Positions 15,476 to 19,242 of a DNA stretch of 19,242 nucleotides are shown one piece after another. The notes below the pieces were generated by a model. The model was not told where the DNA came from, did not search any database, and saw only the letters and a program-made list of their open reading frames with translations. How positions within the stretch are numbered: position 1 is the stretch's first letter; each line of letters opens with the position of its first letter. Made by a program: the position numbers and the translations under genes. Source of the stretch: Mycoplasmataceae bacterium (GTDB lineage Bacteria; Bacillota_I; Bacilli_A; Mycoplasmatales; Hepatoplasmataceae); NCBI GenBank assembly GCA_013214765.1, contig JABSQD010000006.1, positions 1-19,242 on the forward strand. Reading direction: 5' to 3'.

Positions 15476-16657
15476 CTATGAACTATTTTCCTTAGTATTC
15501 GACATTGTAGATTTATTTTTAACTGATTCTTTTTTTATTATATTATTTTCTTCTTCATTCCCAAAAATTAAAAACTCAATAATATCATATTCAATTTCAT
15601 CTCTAGTTCCTTTTGGGGAATGAAGCGCCTTAATTTTTTCTGCTGTTTTTAACAATTCTTTTTTTGTCATTTTTTCTAATTGTTTATTTCCATTTAAAAC
15701 TCAATCATATTTAGTTTTAATAACAATTGCCTCTGTTGAAGCAAATCTCAATTCTTTTTGAAGTATCAATGATAAATTATTATCTTTTTCATTTCTTTTT
15801 CCTTCAATAAAAAACACTAATAATACAGCTGACATTTCTCCAAAGAGAAATATTCAAGTAAATTGTAATGTTTTAGCACCGCCGTGAAATTGAGAAACAA
15901 TTGCTGGAGCATATAATCTTACTGGATTAAGAGAAATATTATTTGTATGAAGTCCGAATGTAATAAATACCATTAATGCTCCAAAAACTAAAATAGGTCT
16001 TCAATAATCATTAATTTTTTTACCATATATTTGAGTAATTTTTTTACTATATATTATTGAAGCAATCAATCCAAATGTAAATAAAAACTCAATTAAATAA
16101 GGTACCAAAATAAACAATCATTCAGATCATTTCATTGTCTTGCTCGAGGCAGATATTCATGTTCCGCCTCCATTAAGAAAATCAATATATGTAGAATCAA
16201 GCCCAAATCAATTTTGTCCAGTTGACGAAATAATAAATCTAGGGTATACAGCATCTAATGTAGAATTTCCTGGTTCTCATGTTCCTATTTGAACTGCAAG
16301 AAAGTGAGCAAATTCTGCCGCACATAATGCTCCGATAATTTGTACAACTATCATAAAAATTCCTCTAATTCATGTGTTATGACCTATTGCAATCTCTGAT
16401 AATGTAATAACTGGATTTAAATTTACTGATACAAATTTATAAATATAAATTAATATTAATGTAAAACCAGCTACTCAAAATGCTTTCATAATATATGTTC
16501 CAAAAATCATTTGATATCATAGTTTTGAATCAAGATTTAAAGTTGACGGAGAAATAATTTCAAAAACCAATAAAAATGTTCCAATTAATTCAAATAATAA
16601 AATAACTCAAAATCTTCATACTTCTTTTTCTTTTATATCATTATAAACTTTAAACAT
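15476..16657 (-). CDS. Aquaporin/MIP-family channel with NPV motifs, inserted in the rpsP operon
   Basis: A six-helix membrane channel of the major intrinsic protein family, expected to pass water, glycerol or another small solute. The 393-residue protein has both signature half-helices: VSVNLNPVITLSEIAIG after helix 2 and ISLNPVRLYAPAIV after helix 5. Canonical members have NPA in both; here both read NPV. The Arg of the selectivity filter is kept, while the family GPA after it is APA. Loop C between helices 3 and 4 is long (about 55 residues). After helix 6 a charged cytoplasmic tail of over 100 residues ends TMSNTKENSS. The start ATG has AAAGGA upstream; it lies 17 bases after rimM and just before trmD, where most bacteria have no gene. 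Many TGA codons encode Trp. The substrate cannot be told from the sequence. Confidence 0.85.
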
Positions 16658-16674
16658 ATTATTATCCTTTCATT

Positions 16675-17184
16675 TTAATTAATAAATTCTTTTGGTATTT
16701 TTATATTTATTATTTTCCCATCAAACTGAAAATTAAATTCTTCTATCATAGGAACATTTGTTGAATTTCCATTATTTAATTTAATTACTAAACTTTCATA
16801 TGGACCATGATCAAATATTGAAGTTACAATTCCAATTATTTCTCCAGATTGATCCTTAACGTACTTATCAACTAACTCTGATAAATAATACTTACCATCA
16901 TCTAATTCATTTTTCTCACAATATATCTTTAAACCTTTTATTCATTCAATATCATTAATACTATCTACTCCTTCGAATGTTAATAAAATAAATTTTTTAT
17001 GAAATCTCATTGTTTTAATGATTATTTTTTCCATAATTTCTTTTCTAAAATAAATTAATGAATTACCTACTTTAAATCTCATTTTCAAATTATCAGAATT
17101 AGATAATACTCTTACTTCTCCCTTTATTCCATGGGTATTAACTATTGTACCCAATCATAAAAAATTATTTTTTTCTTTGTTCAT
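16675..17184 (-). CDS. rimM: Ribosome maturation factor RimM
   Basis: Binds S19 and helps maturation of the 30S head. The 169-residue protein starts [32 protein letters not shown], the family GxIVxxHGIKGEV box. It then has [23 protein letters not shown] (the usual AExLRGxxV region) and a PRC-barrel half with [25 protein letters not shown] and the end [24 protein letters not shown]. The start ATG 17184 lies 20 bases inside rpsP with GAAGGAA upstream; no ATG fits better. Between rpsP and the channel gene in the operon. Two TGA codons encode Trp. Confidence 0.93.
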
Positions 17185-17428
17185 GAAAAGTTTTCATTAT
17201 TCCTTCTTTAGACAAAAGATCTCTAACTGTATCTGATGGTTTCGCACCTTCATTTAATCATTTAAGAGTTTTCTCTAAATCAACTTTTCTTTCACCTGTA
17301 AGTGGATTATAAGTTCCAACTAATTCAATGTATCTACCATCTCTTTTAGATCTAGAATCTATTACAACTATTCTATAGAAAGGTCTTTTTTTAGATCCCA
17401 TTCTTGTCAATCTTAAACTTACGGCCAT
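17165..17428 (-). CDS. rpsP: 30S ribosomal protein S16
   Basis: Early-assembly small-subunit protein. The 87 residues begin [35 protein letters not shown] and include [40 protein letters not shown], all standard S16 boxes. A strong AAGGAGG Shine-Dalgarno sequence lies before the ATG. First gene of rpsP-rimM-channel-trmD-rplS, with a TATAAT about 36 bases upstream and the terminator of the previous gene just before it. Confidence 0.97.
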
Positions 17429-17463
17429 TTTTTCCTCCTTTATTTTAATATATATATATTTAT

Positions 17464-17469
17464 ATTATA
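17464..17469 (-). promoter_or_regulatory. -10 box of the rpsP operon
   Basis: TATAAT 35 bases before the rpsP ATG gives a leader of about 30 bases that contains the AGGAGG site, a conventional arrangement in contrast to the leaderless promoters elsewhere in the window. Confidence 0.5.
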
Positions 17470-17480
17470 ATAAATTAATT

Positions 17481-17515
17481 AAAAAAGGTGTCAAGTATTT
17501 TTACTTAACACCTTT
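17481..17515 (-). terminator. Terminator after the UPF0145-domain gene
   Basis: On the minus strand AAAGGTGT pairs with ACACCTTT, one mismatch, then AAGTA with TACTT around a 4-base loop, followed by a T-run (TTTTTT counting the last stem bases). It lies 23 bases after the stop codon. Confidence 0.8.
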
Positions 17516-17538
17516 AAATAAATATTTATTAGATTTAA

Positions 17539-18252
17539 TTAAAATTTAATAACAGTTCCATAAACCAATACTTCCGAAGCTCCGCCAGTAATTGTTGTTG
17601 TTGCCATTCTAATATTACAAATAGCATCAAAATCTTTATAATTTCTAGTTGCATTAATTATTAGCGAATCTAATGCATCATTTCTTGTTTCGCTCATAAG
17701 TTTAGTATAAATTTCTAACTTACCACCTTTAATATTTTTAATTCCTGATTTTATATCTGCAGTTGCATGTTTTGCTTTAACAGATGATCCGTAAACCATT
17801 CCCAAAGGTTTAAAAATTTTTTTAAACCGATCAGTAGTGTAAAGATTATTTATTCTAAAAAAATCTATTTCGGCATTTGTAAGTTTTTTTACTCTTGAAT
17901 AACCCTCTTCAAATTCTTTCATTAATAAAGGAATTTCTACGTTTGATAGTGAGTTATCAAAATATTTATCATATCTTTTTTGTTCACCTATATATAAAAA
18001 TCAAAAAATATTAAATCCTAGTAATGCTATTAATCAATTAAATTTATAATGTCTTTTACCTGAATTAGATAACACAAATACATTTTGAAGAGTTATACCT
18101 ATTACAAAACCAAGACAAAATAAACCAACTGAAAGACCATCGGCAACATTTGCTTTTTTTGATTGTTTATATGCTTCCGAAATTCTATTTTCTATTATTC
18201 CTGCTTGTTCATTATTAATTTCTTTTAATTTTTTAAATTCTTTATTTGTCAT
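17539..18252 (-). CDS. Membrane protein with C-terminal YbjQ/UPF0145-like domain
   Basis: A 237-residue protein. The N-terminus is charged and helical (EFKKLKEINNEQ, EAYKQSKK), followed by two hydrophobic segments at about 39-61 (LSVGLFCLGFVIGITLQNVFV) and 72-88 (WLIALLGFNIFWFLYIG). The C-terminal part, about 130-237, matches the YbjQ/UPF0145 family: GMVYGSSVKA, GGKLEIYTKLMSETRNDALDSLI, DFDAICNIRMATTTITGGASEVLVYGTVIKF. That domain forms beta-rich oligomers and has been called heavy-metal-binding, but its role is unproven. The start ATG 18252 has no Shine-Dalgarno sequence. The TATAAT at 18278-18283 is six bases before another, out-of-frame ATG at 18271. Terminator downstream; the upstream neighbour is the truncated permease. 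Confidence 0.8.
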
Positions 18253-18271
18253 ATCAATGAAATATTAACAT
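18242..18271 (-). other. Possible leaderless 9-codon upstream ORF overlapping the UPF0145 gene start
   Basis: ATG at 18271, six bases after TATAAT, opens MLIFHWYDK followed by TAA at 18242-18244, and overlaps the main ATG (18252) in another frame. The box plus spacer plus ATG (TATAATTTATTTATG) is identical to that before the permease at 14361, where the ATG opens the real gene. It may regulate or couple translation of the main gene, or be chance. Confidence 0.3.
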
Positions 18272-18277
18272 AAATAA

Positions 18278-18283
18278 ATTATA
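18278..18283 (-). promoter_or_regulatory. -10 box of the UPF0145-domain gene
   Basis: TATAAT just downstream of the permease stop (18296). The predicted start is at 18271, giving a 19-base leader before the main ATG with no Shine-Dalgarno sequence. Confidence 0.5.
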
Positions 18284-18295
18284 TATCTTATGAAA

Positions 18296-19138
18296 TTATT
18301 TTTTTATATATGAAGTCATAATTCCAAAAAATATATATGTACCTATATGTATATATGGAATAATAATAACCATTGACCATTGTCACATATCCTTATTAAA
18401 CATTACTAAAAAAGGTCAAGGAGCTGATTCCCTAGAATAATTACTTAACATTGTACTTACTGATAATTGATAAAATTCTGAAATTCCAAAAAATGGATAA
18501 ATTAATGACGGAATAAACATGGCATCAGGAAATGTAACTGTATAATAACGCGCATACACTAATTGACCTGTTGAGTTTTGTGTTCCATCTATAGTACTAA
18601 AACCAGAAAAATATGTATTCATAGTACCGCCAAAAATAACACCAAGAAATACCAAAATTAAAAAAAATATAAAATAATTTTTAATATTTTTAAAAAATCT
18701 ATTCATAAAAAAATAGATCGAAAATATTAATAATATATTTATTTGGTATGAATAAAAAACATTAAATCAATTAACTTTTCCATAATTAATTCCATTTAAT
18801 CTCTCTCCATTAAGAAATCCTCAATCTTTAAGTTGTCAACCTAATTCTCCGAATCCAATATCTAATCCTAGCATTATAAAAGAAAATATATTTCCAATTA
18901 CAAATAAAGTTAATAATAAAGAAGAATAATATACCATTCTATTTGTTCCTGATATCTGTTCATTTATATTTAAAGTGGATCTCTTTCAATTATATGAAAG
19001 ATATCCTAAAAATATTAATGCAGGTATAGTTACTGAAAGTATTAATTTAACAGAACCTGAAAGAGCAAAGGGAATAAAAATCATTGAAGTTATTTGTCCT
19101 AGAATTCCAAAAAAAAGAAAGAAAAATATAATTTGGTT
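18296..19138 (-). pseudogene. ABC-2-like permease, 5' end lost at a sequence junction
   Basis: The last 280 codons of a polytopic membrane protein. It shows hydrophobic segments (NQIIFFFLFFGILG, VKLILSVTIPALIFLGYL, YYSSLLLTLFVIGNIFSFIML, IKNYFIFFLILVFLGVIFGG), then a probable outer loop (TMNTYFSGFSTIDGTQNS) and a last helix ending SYIKK. The layout from the fourth helix on matches the gene at 13444-14361: both have a loop, a SxxTMLSN/AMSSGVN-like segment, an xW(Q/K)W box, then the last helix. The pair are probably distant paralogues. At 19141-19139 an in-frame TAG directly precedes the hydrophobic start, just where the DNA turns GC-rich, so the N-terminus has been removed. The first internal ATG is 19084 (MIFIPFALSG), without Shine-Dalgarno sequence. 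TGA encodes Trp many times. Confidence 0.65.
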
Positions 19139-19242
19139 CTAGCACTCGGCGAAACGTGCTTCGCCGATATGGAACAAGGGGTTTGCGCCCTCAACCAGCT
19201 AGTGTCGTTTAGGTTTAGGATATATTTTGTGGTTTTAAAATA
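19139..19242. mobile_element. GC-rich segment of foreign composition at the window end; possible mobile-element end or chimera
   Basis: The stretch 19141-19200 is about 58% G+C by hand count, in a window that is otherwise mostly A+T. It starts at CTAG (19139-19142) and has a perfect 7-bp hairpin CGGCGAA-ACGTGC-TTCGCCG (19147-19166), an alternative stem AGCAC/GTGCT (19141-19145 with 19156-19160) and a second CTAG at 19199-19202. After about 19208 the composition falls again. I cannot assign it to a known insertion sequence or vector. A plus-strand frame (VLALGETCFADMEQG) is open to the edge but may be chance. Confidence 0.45.

Noticed and set aside
1..19242. CRISPR array, prophage or toxin-antitoxin pair
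   Set aside because: I found no regularly spaced direct repeats, no phage structural genes and no small gene pair of a known toxin-antitoxin type.

Overview
The window looks like part of the chromosome of a mollicute that reads UGA as tryptophan (translation table 4). Nearly every gene stays open only if in-frame TGA codons are read as Trp, the DNA is very AT-rich, and the gene set is that of a small, wall-less fermenting bacterium. I cannot name the species. A thyA-dfrA pair, a GH38 alpha-mannosidase and an aquaporin-like channel argue for a Mycoplasmatales-type lineage rather than a phytoplasma.

Layout, left to right; almost everything is on the minus strand. 1-1261: 5' part of a GH38 alpha-mannosidase, cut by the window edge. 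1310-1402: a self-contained unit of promoter, about 80 nt of structured RNA and terminator, of no family I recognise. 1439-2638: a Pif1/RecD-like helicase, the only plus-strand gene. 2648-4814: a thymidylate cluster (tdk, thyA, dfrA) ending in a small unknown gene. 4939-5956: rplM, rpsI and tRNA-Ile(GAT) with a terminator. 6076-8941: ecfA1, ecfA2, ecfT and truA, that is the energising module of vitamin ECF transporters plus a tRNA pseudouridine synthase. 8957-11795: a coaD-gmk fusion gene, then prpC (phosphatase) and a membrane Ser/Thr kinase. 11885-13234: ffh. 13336-14361: a polytopic ABC-2-like permease with an in-frame TAA near its end. 14381-17428: rpsP, rimM, an aquaporin-family gene, trmD and rplS, that is the usual ribosome/tRNA operon with a channel gene inserted. 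17481-18283: a membrane protein with a YbjQ/UPF0145 domain. 18296-19138: a second permease whose 5' end is replaced at 19139-19141 by foreign, GC-rich DNA that runs toward the window end.

The genes are mostly tightly packed operons with 1-4 nt gaps or short overlaps and Shine-Dalgarno sequences inside the operons. Several first genes of transcripts instead have a perfect TATAAT box exactly six bases before an ATG, which predicts leaderless mRNAs. Working links: Tdk, ThyA and DHFR together supply dTMP. EcfA1, EcfA2 and EcfT power interchangeable substrate-binding subunits. PrpC and the kinase form an opposed signalling pair. Ffh delivers membrane proteins.

The most unusual items are the CoaD-Gmk fusion, the orphan structured RNA, the leaderless promoter pattern with a shared 18-bp promoter block, the channel gene inside the rpsP operon, two genes with in-frame TAA followed by coding-like extensions, and the GC-rich junction at the right end.
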